Shown here: piece after piece, positions 21,401 through 29,997 of the stretch
Layout of the letters: each line of letters begins with the position of its first letter
Position numbering within the stretch: position 1 is the stretch's first letter
Source of the DNA: Asterionellopsis glacialis
Lineage: Eukaryota; Bacillariophyta; Plagiogrammaphyceae; Rhaphoneidales; Asterionellopsidaceae
Direction of reading: 5' to 3'
Assembly (NCBI GenBank): GCA_014885115.2
Contig: WKLE02003954.1
Coordinates: forward strand, 1-31,117
DNA length: 31,117 nucleotides
Program-made: the position numbers and the translations under genes
Notes under the pieces: generated by a model
The model's database searches: none
Told to the model about the DNA's origin: nothing
The model's input: only the letters and a program-made list of their open reading frames with translations

Positions 21401-22280
21401 AGACCATGCTGCCAAAAGTAAAGGCAAGACAACCTCTCCACCATCAACAGTAATGTCCATGAAATGTCCCGATGGTGAATGTCCCTGTTGTAACAAAGAA
21501 ATCAAGGCCAATCGCATCATTGCCATGTCCAAGAACTCTGGAGAGGATGGCAAGTGTACGACAACGTATCTTATATCAGATTTGAAAAATCCAAGTATAT
21601 TGCGTGTCAAGAAAGAATCCCCTGCACGTCCTGTGAGCAATGTTGGTGCTCGTCAAACGCTAGAAAATGCATTGAAGGGAGCTGAAAGTTCCAAACTTGC
21701 AGCCGTGATTGATGAACTTCACAAAGTTTGGGAACTTGATCCTGGTTCCAAGGTTATTGTATTTTCACAATTTTTGGGTTTCCTATCATTATTGGAGGTA
21801 TCTCTACGAAAAAGTAGCATCCCTTTCAATCGTCTTGATGGTAAGATGAGTTTGAAGGAAAGAGTTGCAGCACTTGAAAAGTTTAATCGAGCAACAACAC
21901 CTGCTACTAGTAGTACTGATGAAAATGACGCAACCGCAGACTCCAGTACTCGTCTGGGGTCGGTTCTATTAGTATCCATGAAAGCTGGCGGTGTTGGATT
22001 AAATCTTGTAGCAGCGTCGTCTGTATTTATATTAGATCCATGGTGGAATGCTGCTGTGGAAGATCAATGTGTAGATCGTATACACCGTATTGGTCAAACT
22101 GCCGATGTAGTTAGAGTACGCAAGTTTGTCATTCAAGATAGTGTGGAGGAACGTATCATTGAGTTACAACGTAAAAAGAAGGATATGGCAAGTGACATAT
22201 TAAGTGATGCTAATAACAATGGAGAGATATCCAATTCAAGACCAACATTGGACGATTTTAAACTTATTTTTGGCAAGTAA
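18438..22280 (+). CDS. RAD5: RAD5/HLTF-type SNF2 ATPase and RING ubiquitin ligase
   Basis: A single-exon gene of 1,280 residues; the ATG at 18438 is the first Met in frame. A UBA-like segment lies at about 31-65 and a low-complexity Ser/Thr region follows. A HIRAN-like domain (about 160-262) would bind 3' DNA ends, and an acidic run lies near 335-345. The SNF2 ATPase begins with the Walker A segment LADAMGLGKT (ending near 551) and has DEAH at 664-667. A C3HC4 RING (CPIC at 957-960 through CPCC at about 1015-1018) is inserted between the helicase halves, and motif VI DRIHRIGQ starts at 1213. This order defines RAD5 (yeast, plants) and HLTF (animals), which polyubiquitinate PCNA and reverse stalled replication forks during DNA-damage tolerance. 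All catalytic motifs look intact. Nuclear location is expected. RAD16-like relatives are the main alternative, but the HIRAN domain favours RAD5. Confidence 0.88.
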   Translation: MKGRRSTSGTKRKALGNSNHRKQQQDSSFLAKLQMLRAFVTGFDESDLSSCLRQCGYNVELAAERLMTGQYKPSPLGTKTSFFSDSGTTTTTTPKTPSPSTTTTNTDPQQSSSSATTKRPRVESARKATTTTSSSSSMRSPNVVTPKQTTSSPTVCNNGAHLLLCQRWLVGISASRARQFSYKEPLQLTSTQSGPPMVRFRGKFVEGTLPLNLSTMLAPLLRCQEQTLISLSAEALMEERNVQIGADVPLSLSVYIEDPCTFFELFETAQAVNTKEQAWLTNKISQSKKKLRLRPLAEAAFGLLQWAQYGDVLPKFEPPKEQDGESKDPKQLVSSTDKGSTDDDDDEEEEEDPIVLREDEFETEGSQNESSKNSQPEWADSVVDESTSLLPEADEPEGLAITLRPYQKQALHWMIQRENTTMESESNRESLENELKLLAELNKNGNTNTSSLSLSSAASITTSVGNSQDVVCECGPVHVSDKAAKRSATLGGMVDPVNHPLWQRRFLAKPGMKDTISFYVNELVGVASGETPNPPRQCVGGLLADAMGLGKTVMLVSLILKDKQKNDKDAAKLDNSSNGATLVVAPLSLITQWEEEIATKTNLTARVCYGDTARSLDIGYVDVVITTYGTVQQAYISSLKQASAMGSSRSGTILSHNWRRVILDEAHGIKNPQTAVSKACCTLKAEKRWCITGTPIQNSLQDVYGLLKFLKHEPWCEGGFWKAAITSAITQEPAEDSSTTNSSSNLSRSSTTGLSIAIDRVRRLLAPLILRRTKDTLTKDGKPILTLPPVETKLVNVEFTSAEREFYNSLLEKSQSVFDGFIESGTASKSWFAIFSLLQRLRQACDHVALTVKSQIDQSDWKDTPSSTPPDDPMSPKKRAARAPGSPKNESSSSTTVDEEFLEGLLDKFRRKQSPSQTKNVEDPSLDKENVGIFSSQVAHSLSQAIKSEATNVEEECPICLDNPKFDDAVITPCAHIFCRDCLVGFLRDHAAKSKGKTTSPPSTVMSMKCPDGECPCCNKEIKANRIIAMSKNSGEDGKCTTTYLISDLKNPSILRVKKESPARPVSNVGARQTLENALKGAESSKLAAVIDELHKVWELDPGSKVIVFSQFLGFLSLLEVSLRKSSIPFNRLDGKMSLKERVAALEKFNRATTPATSSTDENDATADSSTRLGSVLLVSMKAGGVGLNLVAASSVFILDPWWNAAVEDQCVDRIHRIGQTADVVRVRKFVIQDSVEERIIELQRKKKDMASDILSDANNNGEISNSRPTLDDFKLIFGK

Positions 22281-22399
22281 GTTTTGATTCAAAAGAAAAA
22301 ATAGAATGGTAATCCAATTGCTGATGCCTCTCTCTTTTAGGGGGTAATAAGTTAATAAATTACGTTTCACGATTATTACATTGAGTCTTTGGTGATGAT

Positions 22400-23014
22400 T
22401 TATGCAACCATAGAACAAACATCTGCTGTACGTTCAAGTTCATTCCCAACTTCATTTATGTTTTTCATTTGTTTTTCCACGGCAGTATTTCCCTTTTCAA
22501 GATGTTCTTCCATTTGTTGAATTTCACTTTCCATACGACTTATTTCAGCTAGAAGTTTATTTCTTTCGTCCTTCATGGCTGTATACGCATGATATGATAC
22601 AACATCTGATGGTAACACACCATCAGGAAGTTTCGTTGTTTGTAATGCCTTTCGAGCAGATTGACGATCATGTGCTTCTTGTTCCTTTTCGTGTTCTTCT
22701 ACGGTATCAAATGCTACAATAATATTTTCAATCGCACGCAGTTTGTCTTCTATATTATACGTAGCAAATACAGTCATCATTTCTTCCTTGACACGTTCAT
22801 TCACACCTTCTACCATCCCATCCATAACTTCACCCAACATATTTTCAGTCCCTGCATTTTCAAATATAGATGCATCATCGCCATAACATTCTTTCACAGC
22901 GGAACTTGTATCAAATGCTTTACGACTTTCAGATAAACATTTATCAATCGTAGCACAAAGTCTTTGATAACGTTTGCATTCGGTAGTGGGCGTAGTAGGT
23001 CCAGTCGTCGTCAT
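22400..23014 (-). CDS. NNF1/PMF1-like kinetochore (MIS12 complex) subunit
   Basis: A 204-residue, largely helical, soluble protein with a true ATG at 23014. An N-terminal segment (about 15-75) with conserved-looking Cys and aromatic positions is followed by a helix around EDKLRAIENIIVAFD (about 97-111). Next come the short loop LPDGVLPSDVVSYHAY and a coiled coil (about 145-200). This matches the layout of NNF1/PMF1, where a helix resembling VLNALDKIV precedes a P-x-G-x-P-x-x-D loop and a C-terminal coiled coil. NNF1 pairs with MIS12 at the inner kinetochore. The family evolves fast and this match was made from memory of the pattern, so the call is tentative; another coiled-coil protein is possible. 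The E2F-like site upstream fits a cell-cycle role. It is convergent with the RAD5-like gene, 119 bases apart. Confidence 0.5.
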   Translation of the reverse strand: MTTTGPTTPTTECKRYQRLCATIDKCLSESRKAFDTSSAVKECYGDDASIFENAGTENMLGEVMDGMVEGVNERVKEEMMTVFATYNIEDKLRAIENIIVAFDTVEEHEKEQEAHDRQSARKALQTTKLPDGVLPSDVVSYHAYTAMKDERNKLLAEISRMESEIQQMEEHLEKGNTAVEKQMKNINEVGNELERTADVCSMVA

Positions 23015-23497
23015 GGTCGAGACACACTCAAGGAAAAAAAAGTCTTCTGTTCTTGATGCTGTCTTTTTGCCAGTTTTTTGAACAGACCAATTTTCAAATT
23101 TTGGCGCGGAGCTCGTGCAGTGAAAGTAGCGAGCTCGAAATATTACTCCTCATGATGATCACTCCCATCAAGTACCTTCCATTTTTCATTTTTCACCTGT
23201 AAAAAAACGGATGAAATTTTAGTAAGAATATTACGTATTACGTAGTGTCCAAGAGAAAACGTGGCAACAAAAGAACAAAGCGGAAATCGTCTCTCAAAAA
23301 AAGAAAAAACACATCATCGGCAAGATGCATCACCCTCAGACATGCGATGAAGTGGTGTTCGTATGTCGATCAATAATAATAATTGACTCTCTTCTCTTAT
23401 AATTTTTGGACACATCATCACAGTCTAACAAATACCGGATAGGTGAATAATCGACACAACATACCTGGAAATTTTTCCAGTCTTGAATGAATATATC
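23015..23497. other. Divergent promoter region between the NNF1-like and TL29-like genes
   Basis: Holds an E2F-like site near the NNF1-like gene, purine-rich runs (about 23280-23310) and AT-rich sequence with a TATAA-like word near 23398. No gene is visible. Confidence 0.5.
23099..23109 (+). promoter_or_regulatory. E2F-like site upstream of the NNF1-like gene
   Basis: TTTTGGCGCGG matches the E2F consensus TTTSSCGC and lies about 85 bases upstream of the NNF1-like start codon at 23014. E2F sites work in both orientations. Binding is inference from sequence and position. Confidence 0.5.
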
Positions 23498-24679
23498 ATG
23501 AAGATTACGATACGAACTACTTGTCTTGTCACCCTGCTTATTTTGGGATCCACAACAACTACAACGAATGGATTTTCGACAAAAGATTCTTCTATTGGTT
23601 CAAAATTAAATACAGCTAGTAGCAGTAGCAGCGGTAGTAGTAGTGTTGTGACACTGTATGCACAGTATCAACAAGAAGTTACACGGAGAGGATGGTTTAG
23701 AACGACAGCGGGTGTAGCAGCAGCTGGACTTGTTGGTGGTGGTGCATTAGTAGGGAACCCTATTCCTGCATCTGCATCTGTCTTTGTTGATCCAGATCGG
23801 TATGGTGATAAGGAACTTAAAGTAGCCACAGTGAACAAACTTCGTCAAACTATCCGTGATTCCATATTAAAAGATCCACAATTAGCACCTCTCTTTGTAA
23901 AAGTCGCTATTCAAGATGCACTTAAATATGATTCCGAAACACAAAAGGGTGGTCCAGATGGTACCATTGTTACCAAAATTTTAGCTTCTTCGGCAGACTC
24001 AAATTTGACACCCTTGAAGCCTGCAGCTATTCAATTATCTGAAATTGCAAAAGTAATGAAACGTAGTACACAAGTTACCATGGCTGATGTGGTTTCATTT
24101 GCTGGTGCGGAAGCTATTGAAAGTTCGGGTGGTCCACGTATTGTAGTTCAACTTGGTAAACTTGATCCTACTTCTACCCAAGACCAAGGGACCAACTATC
24201 CTAATCTTGACAATGGAGAACGTGGCACAGTCGTTCAGGCATTCAAAAAGTCAGGTTTGACAGAACGTGAGGTTGCCTTGTTATTTGGTACCTTGAGAGC
24301 TATGGATACAGTCTTATCTGAAATTCAACCACAAGAAGAGGAAGAACAAGAAGAAAATGAAATGGGTGATAAAGATATCTTCATCCCATCATCATTTGGT
24401 GGACCATCTGAAATTTATGGTAAACGATTGACAGATACGAAAATGGACAATTCTGTCTTTGTATCCATCAAATCTTCTCTTAAAAAGGCACCTTCATCAG
24501 TTTCAGCTGTATTTCAGGATGATAAGGTTGCACAATGGGCAGCGGGTTATTATGTTGATAAGAAAAAAGCATTTGCGAATGATCTTCCCTCGTGTTATGA
24601 GAAACTCATGTCGTTGGGAGAACGATACACAGGAGGAAAGATCGGAACTCTGTTAGGTGGAGGAGACGATAACTTCTAG
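23498..24679 (+). CDS. TL29/APX4-like thylakoid-lumen pseudo-peroxidase
   Basis: A 393-residue protein from the ATG at 23498; the frame extends upstream only by non-ATG codons. A signal peptide (1-25, ending NGF) is followed by a Ser-rich transit-like region. A twin-arginine thylakoid signal follows: RRGWF at 63-67, a Gly/Ala core, and a cleavage site after ASA near 91-93. The rest has the class I haem-peroxidase fold pattern, for example GGPDGTI and a MADVVSFAGAEAIESSGGP segment like ascorbate peroxidase. However, the distal Arg and His are replaced: where peroxidases have L-R-x-x-W-H, this has PLFVKVAIQD. The proximal His region reads LLFGTLRAM without His. It therefore probably cannot bind haem or reduce peroxide. 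This is the pattern of plant TL29 (APX4), a lumenal protein near photosystem II. An acidic Glu-rich insertion lies at about 279-291. Confidence 0.72.
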   Translation: MKITIRTTCLVTLLILGSTTTTTNGFSTKDSSIGSKLNTASSSSSGSSSVVTLYAQYQQEVTRRGWFRTTAGVAAAGLVGGGALVGNPIPASASVFVDPDRYGDKELKVATVNKLRQTIRDSILKDPQLAPLFVKVAIQDALKYDSETQKGGPDGTIVTKILASSADSNLTPLKPAAIQLSEIAKVMKRSTQVTMADVVSFAGAEAIESSGGPRIVVQLGKLDPTSTQDQGTNYPNLDNGERGTVVQAFKKSGLTEREVALLFGTLRAMDTVLSEIQPQEEEEQEENEMGDKDIFIPSSFGGPSEIYGKRLTDTKMDNSVFVSIKSSLKKAPSSVSAVFQDDKVAQWAAGYYVDKKKAFANDLPSCYEKLMSLGERYTGGKIGTLLGGGDDNF

Positions 24680-24977
24680 GAGGGGAGCCACAAATAGGTC
24701 AAGGACTAGAGAATTGCTAGCCCTGGGGGTTGTATAGAGCAGGAGTACTTTAAAAATTCGTGGTAGAGGATGCGACTTATTTTATTTACAGTAGTACGGT
24801 ACTTTTGTTACTAATGAAATTCTCTGAAATTATGTGATATTAATTATGCATTACTTGCTACTATAGAGGATCTGTATTTGTTATTCTATGTTGCGAATCT
24901 GTTTATGATGATTTAGAAGCAAGCTTGACAAAAATACTCTAGGAATACTTGACAACTTTCAGAGTTCTCGAAGACCA

Positions 24978-27078
24978 ATGAGTATGACCACGTTCCATCC
25001 AACAAACCGGTCGATCAAGCAATACCAGGTAAGTGTTCAAAATGTTCCACAAGAATCAGGGATGGGAATATATTTCAATAAAGATATTCATAACTATTTA
25101 TATACATTGAATAGAAATGCAATATTCAACGCACCTGTCAAGGTGCGTTACCTTACCTCTGGTAGTTGCTATTTAAGTGTATTGAGGTGAGTGGTTTATT
25201 ATATGTTATACAAGATATATGTTCTATGCAAGGGCGAGCTCGTTCTACTATGAGTAGAATCCTCACAATTCTGACTTTAGTCCACAAAGATAAGTAAATA
25301 CCTGGTAGTATCGTAAAAAATAGGTAATAATAAGTATTTATAATAATACTTCTGGAAAATAAGCCCACTGCATTCTTATTTTTTACAGTTTTTGAAGTTG
25401 CGTTTTGCTTGTGAACAAAGCATTGCGACTAGATTGGTAGACATACTTCATACTTCATTTGTGACGTTTGCCAACGTAGTAATAGGAGAATTTCGTCGGG
25501 TTCTTACATTCAATCCTCCTATTATGGGACAAGAAACAACTTCAAAGAATAAGCTTTCAATGTTGAACGGTAGAAGCTCAGTCCGTAGTATCAAAAGCTG
25601 GGGTGAATCTGCTGAGAACAAGAAAAAGCGGGGTTTGGGCTTCACTCTCCTGTTTTCATCAGCACCATTGCTAGCCGCTTCGACATTTGTGTTTTGGGTC
25701 ACAATTGCACATTATTACGGTCCCAGATCAGGCGACTACTACATCGTCGGAACGAATGAAAGCCAACAACGTCTTCAAAATGGACTCAGAATTTCGTCAA
25801 CTTCTATTTCTTTGCCTGAACGAATATATAATCGGACTGCATTTATAGACGGTCTGTTTGAAGCTAGGAGAGGTCGCAAGGTGGAAGTATATGATTCACA
25901 TGATGCACATTACAACATCCCGGTAACACACTTTATGGATAATGTTCCGTCCGATGGAAAGGGTGATGAACATGATTGTGAACCTGCTGCCGATTGGCAA
26001 ACAAAAACATTCTCAACTTGCAATTTCTTCCACGAAATGAATATTGTTACCAACATAAAGGAAAATATTTTGAGCTATCTTGCGCATGGTGGGGTTCGGG
26101 ATGTATGGATGTACAAAGAGCAATTTGATGACTTTCATGGAAAAATTATTATGAAAACACTGAGAACTACAATGGACTTTTCACCGTACAACTTAGAAGT
26201 GCACCGTATAGATGCATTAGCCTTTGAGCGCCTTGCAGCCTCACCCTTCGTCCTCGATATATATGGACATTGTGCACACTCTGTTCTTAACGAAGTTGCC
26301 AAAGGTAGTTTATTTGATTTGCACAACGACCGAAAAGAGGAACTCAAACCTATAGAAATATTAGAGGTGTCCAGAGATATCGCTTCAGGAATTGCAGCGA
26401 CTCATTCAATTGCTGGAAGTAATGGGGATGCACTGCTTGTGCATGGTGATTTGGCACCCTCAAACCTTGTCCTCTCTGTTAGTGGTCCTATAGTGAAAAT
26501 GAACGATTACAATGGCGGTGTTTTGCTTGGGTACAGCCAACGGACGAATTCTACCTGCATGTACAGACGAAACAGTAAGTTTTGTTCAGAAGTGTTTTCT
26601 TGCAAATATATTCCTGTCTTATCCGTAAATATCACTCATGATATCCTTGTCGATTTTTCCAATAGATAACTGTTCGCCGTATAGGGCACCTGAGGAATGT
26701 TTGAATGCACACGATCGGTTTAAATATCATGAGTACCTACAGCGAGGCTCATCCAAAGCTGTAAAGAAACTGAAATTGCAGTCTGAAAAGACCGATGTGT
26801 ATCATCTTGGGAATCTCATGTACTACGTATACACTGGATGCGGACCATACTTTTGTGATGGACCTGGTCCACGGGTGTCGAGTTACAGAGACTATGATGA
26901 AAGAGCAGCTTTCATATTGAAAGGAGAAGTCCCATCTATCCCCGAAAGTTCTGATCCCGCGCTTTCAGCTGTAAAATGGGCTATAGACAAATGCAGAAAA
27001 GTCGACATGCGTGATCGACCATCAGCACAACAAATCGCCGACAAACTAGACAAGGAGCTTACCAAGTTGAAAGGCTGA
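24978..27078 (+). CDS. Membrane-anchored protein kinase-like protein (3 exons)
   Basis: Exons 24978-25028, 25389-26574 and 26666-27078, GT-AG, keep one frame for 549 residues. A later ATG at 25524 is an alternative start if the first 17-codon exon is not used. A basic N-terminus precedes one membrane helix (about 99-127), then a stalk with Cys residues and an N-x-T site. The C-terminal part is kinase-like: a candidate Lys in KIIMKTL, the catalytic loop HGDLAPSN (D371, N376), a metal-binding Asp in MNDYNGG (D390, in place of DFG), and YRAPEE in exon 3. The C-lobe helix pattern ends with DMRDRPSAQQIADKL, a typical subdomain XI. No Gly-rich loop is clear, so activity is uncertain. If the topology is type II, the domain faces the lumen or outside. 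The substrate is unknown. Confidence 0.68.
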
Positions 27079-28014
27079 AAGGACAAAAAGGACAAATACA
27101 AAAGTTTAATGAAAACTACAATGAAATAGACTTGCTTCTTTCAATTGGAAAATGCCCCATTTTTGTAAAACCTGTATCAAAATTCATATTATGTATACAT
27201 TTACATATGTACGCATCTACTGTATTTCGGTTGAAAATTAAATGATGCAAAATTGAGCAAAAACTCTCTATTGTAATGTAACTCAAAAACCTAATCAAAA
27301 CCTATTATTTTACTTCTTGAACCACTCAAACCACTGCACCAACAGCACTATTGATTCTTGCTTGACAAAAATGTGGCAAATAATAGGGTAGGTCCTACTT
27401 CCATTATTTTATTGAGGGATGCCTTGTTGATGATAAAGGTGAGCCAGATAAATTACCGTATGGGGGTGACTACCAGGTACAGAGAGTAATAAAATAGCTG
27501 GTATAATACAGGTACCAGGTAGTTGGTATGCTCTATGCATGGTTTTAGTTTATTGTCTTCGATAGGGGTGTCGGCTGGCTCCCAACGGTCACAAACTGTT
27601 GCTGACGTGCCGGCGCGGTACGGATTCTCCCATCAAATACGGTTTCTCCCGTCAAGAACGTTACTTGGTTCTACCTTCTACCGTACATCATGGTACAAGT
27701 CAGTAGTGCTCTACATGCGGCTATCTGTAGAAAGCTGGCGGCGAACGGACTGTAATTCACGACTGAGAACGGTTATTTTGGTCACGAACATGACACCAAG
27801 CGTGACACCACTGAGATGACGCTTTGGTTTTTTCCATGGCAGTCGTGATGTTCGCAAGATCGAGACAGACAAGTCAACGAGAACACTACTTATTGTGATC
27901 TATTATTATGACATCTGATTCTCACTTTTTGATGACGAACACCATTATCTGCACAAAGGTTCTTTCAGGCTCCCATTCCTCAATTACATAATTTAGTGGA
28001 AACATCCTTCGAAG
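27079..28014. other. Intergenic region with GGTAC-type motifs
   Basis: Lies between the kinase-like and malate synthase genes. It has GGTACC/CTGGTA words at about 27470-27535 and a degenerate tandem repeat at about 27616-27654 (units of ACGGNTTCTCCCNTCAA). A 98-codon open frame at 27523-27819 lacks domain-like features and an early ATG, so I did not call it a gene. Confidence 0.45.
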
Positions 28015-29688
28015 ATGGAGATTAATGTACCCTCAGTGCAAGTCAAGGTGCACGGTCCAGTCACTGAAGCTGTCCGGGATATTCTTACGCCTGAAGCTCT
28101 TGGTTTTGTTGGATTTCTCTGTCTAAAGTTTGATGGTCGTCGTCGAGAAATTCTTGCCGCAAGGGTCAATAAATCCCTCGAGTACGATGCTGGCGAAAAT
28201 CCACATTTTGCTTCAGCATACTCTGGTTTAGTTGATGGAACGAATGAACAACCTTCCGCAGCAGCATCAGATCCTCAGTGGCGCTGTGCTCCCATTCCGT
28301 CCGATGTGAAGGACCGTCGCGTCGAAATTACGGGTCCTGTCGATCGTAAAATGGTCATCAACGGCCTCAACAGTGGAGCAAATGTTTATATGGCTGACTT
28401 TGAAGATAGTACAAGTCCTACGTGGAAGAACCTCACAGAGGGACAGGTGAATCTCAGAGATGCCGTGCGAGGCACAATCACCTACACAAATCCTAAAACT
28501 GGGAAAGTGTATGCTCCGAAAGAAAAGACTTCGGTTTTATTTGTTAGACCAAGAGGTTGGCACTTGGATGAAGGCCATGTAACAGTTAATGGTCGTGTCG
28601 CGTCAGGTTCGATCTTCGATTTTGGTCTGTACTTTTATCACAACGTCCACAATCTCTTGGAAAAGGGTACTGGTCCCTATTTTTACCTTCCCAAATTAGA
28701 AGGATATCTCGAAGCCAGGTTGTGGAACGATGTGTTTGTTGCAGCGCAACAGTACCTAGGAGTACCCGTCGGTACAATCCGGGGAACGGTTCTCTTGGAA
28801 ACTATTACTGCTGCTTTTGAAATGGAAGAAATCCTCTACGAACTACGTCAACATTCCCTCGGTCTTAACTGCGGCCGATGGGACTATCTGTTCTCGTACA
28901 TTAAGAAGTTTAAGTGCCATGAAGACAAAATTGCACCAGATAGAAACCATTTGACCATGACGACGCCTCTGATGGAGGCGTATGTCAAGCGTCTCATTTA
29001 TGTTTGTCACAAGCGAGGTACATTTGCCATGGGTGGTATGTCGGCATCCATCCCAGTGAAGAATAATCCGAAACAAAACGATGAGGCAATGAAGAAGGTG
29101 GAACAAGATAAATTGAGGGAGGTCCTCGCTGGTCATGATGGCACCTGGGTAGCACATCCTGCTTTGGTGTCAGTTGCTCGTGCTGTATTTGATAAGCACA
29201 TGCCGACACCTAACCAGATTGATATCAACCCAGGTATAGTAGGTGCTGAAGTCAGCGAGGCAGACTTGCTACGTCTCCCTCAAATTCCCCGTGGACAGGC
29301 CATTACAAGTGCTGGGTTACAAAGGGGTGTTGCTATTGTTCTCGCCTATACTGAAGCATGGCTTCGCGGTGTCGGTTGCATTCCTCTCAACAATGCAATG
29401 GAAGATGCGGCTACAGCGGAAATCAGTCGTGCCCAGATATGGCAGTGGAGGCACCACCGCGTGTGCACACAGGATGACAACCACGAGATTACTTCTTTCC
29501 GAATCCAAAGCTTGGTTCAGCACGAAGTTATTCGTCAACAAAAGCGCTTTGCAAATGGAAAATGGAGCCTTGCCGGGAAACTAGTTGAAAGTATGTTGAC
29601 AAAAGCTGAGCTGGATGATTTTCTCACAAGCATTTGTTATCCCCACATAATGACAACAGTATACGAGAGAGCCTCTGCAAACTTGTGA
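28015..29688 (+). CDS. Malate synthase (glyoxylate cycle)
   Basis: An intronless 557-residue protein, the usual length of malate synthase A. It condenses glyoxylate with acetyl-CoA to form malate. Visible family landmarks are MADFEDSTSPTWKN (about 123-136), GTVLLETITAAFEMEEIL (about 257-274) and the malate synthase signature HSLGLNCGRWDYLFS (about 280-294). A MGGMSASIP stretch lies further on. With isocitrate lyase it lets cells build sugars from fatty acids or acetate. The C-terminus reads SANL rather than a canonical SKL/SRL peroxisomal signal, so targeting is open. There is no N-terminal presequence. The family call is secure. Confidence 0.95.
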   Translation: MEINVPSVQVKVHGPVTEAVRDILTPEALGFVGFLCLKFDGRRREILAARVNKSLEYDAGENPHFASAYSGLVDGTNEQPSAAASDPQWRCAPIPSDVKDRRVEITGPVDRKMVINGLNSGANVYMADFEDSTSPTWKNLTEGQVNLRDAVRGTITYTNPKTGKVYAPKEKTSVLFVRPRGWHLDEGHVTVNGRVASGSIFDFGLYFYHNVHNLLEKGTGPYFYLPKLEGYLEARLWNDVFVAAQQYLGVPVGTIRGTVLLETITAAFEMEEILYELRQHSLGLNCGRWDYLFSYIKKFKCHEDKIAPDRNHLTMTTPLMEAYVKRLIYVCHKRGTFAMGGMSASIPVKNNPKQNDEAMKKVEQDKLREVLAGHDGTWVAHPALVSVARAVFDKHMPTPNQIDINPGIVGAEVSEADLLRLPQIPRGQAITSAGLQRGVAIVLAYTEAWLRGVGCIPLNNAMEDAATAEISRAQIWQWRHHRVCTQDDNHEITSFRIQSLVQHEVIRQQKRFANGKWSLAGKLVESMLTKAELDDFLTSICYPHIMTTVYERASANL

Positions 29689-29997
29689 GGGCGGGCAGCT
29701 TTTCATGCTCAAGATGAAGGAAGTCATATCGTTTTAGTACCTGTAAATAGACTCTGAAGTGTACATAACATTAGATCAATACGGTGATGTCTACAGTATT
29801 TTTTTGCGTGTGTGGTCATTTTTTGGAATTTTCTGTCCGGTCGGATTCTGAATTTTTCAGATTCTAGTTTGCGCGGACCAGTCCCCCGCGCGCGCCAACA
29901 GCTGCTTTTTGACACTCTCATTTTTTCCTTGTTGTTCTTTGTTCTGTTGGAGGGCGACGACGCCGACGCAACCGCGACGAGACAACAAAAAGTGAAG
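29689..29997. other. Promoter region of the alanyl-tRNA editing gene
   Basis: Holds the 3' UTR of malate synthase and the promoter of the next gene. A GC-rich alternating CG run with GCGCGCCAAC lies at about 29883-29900. Nothing coding is seen. Confidence 0.45.

Noticed and set aside
27523..27819. A 98-codon plus-strand open frame before malate synthase
   Set aside because: It begins at a non-ATG codon, includes a degenerate tandem repeat and shows no domain or signal peptide.
29883..29900. GCGCGCCAAC as a possible E2F site before the tRNA-editing gene
   Set aside because: It has one mismatch to the TTTSSCGC consensus and sits in an alternating CG run, so a chance match is likely.
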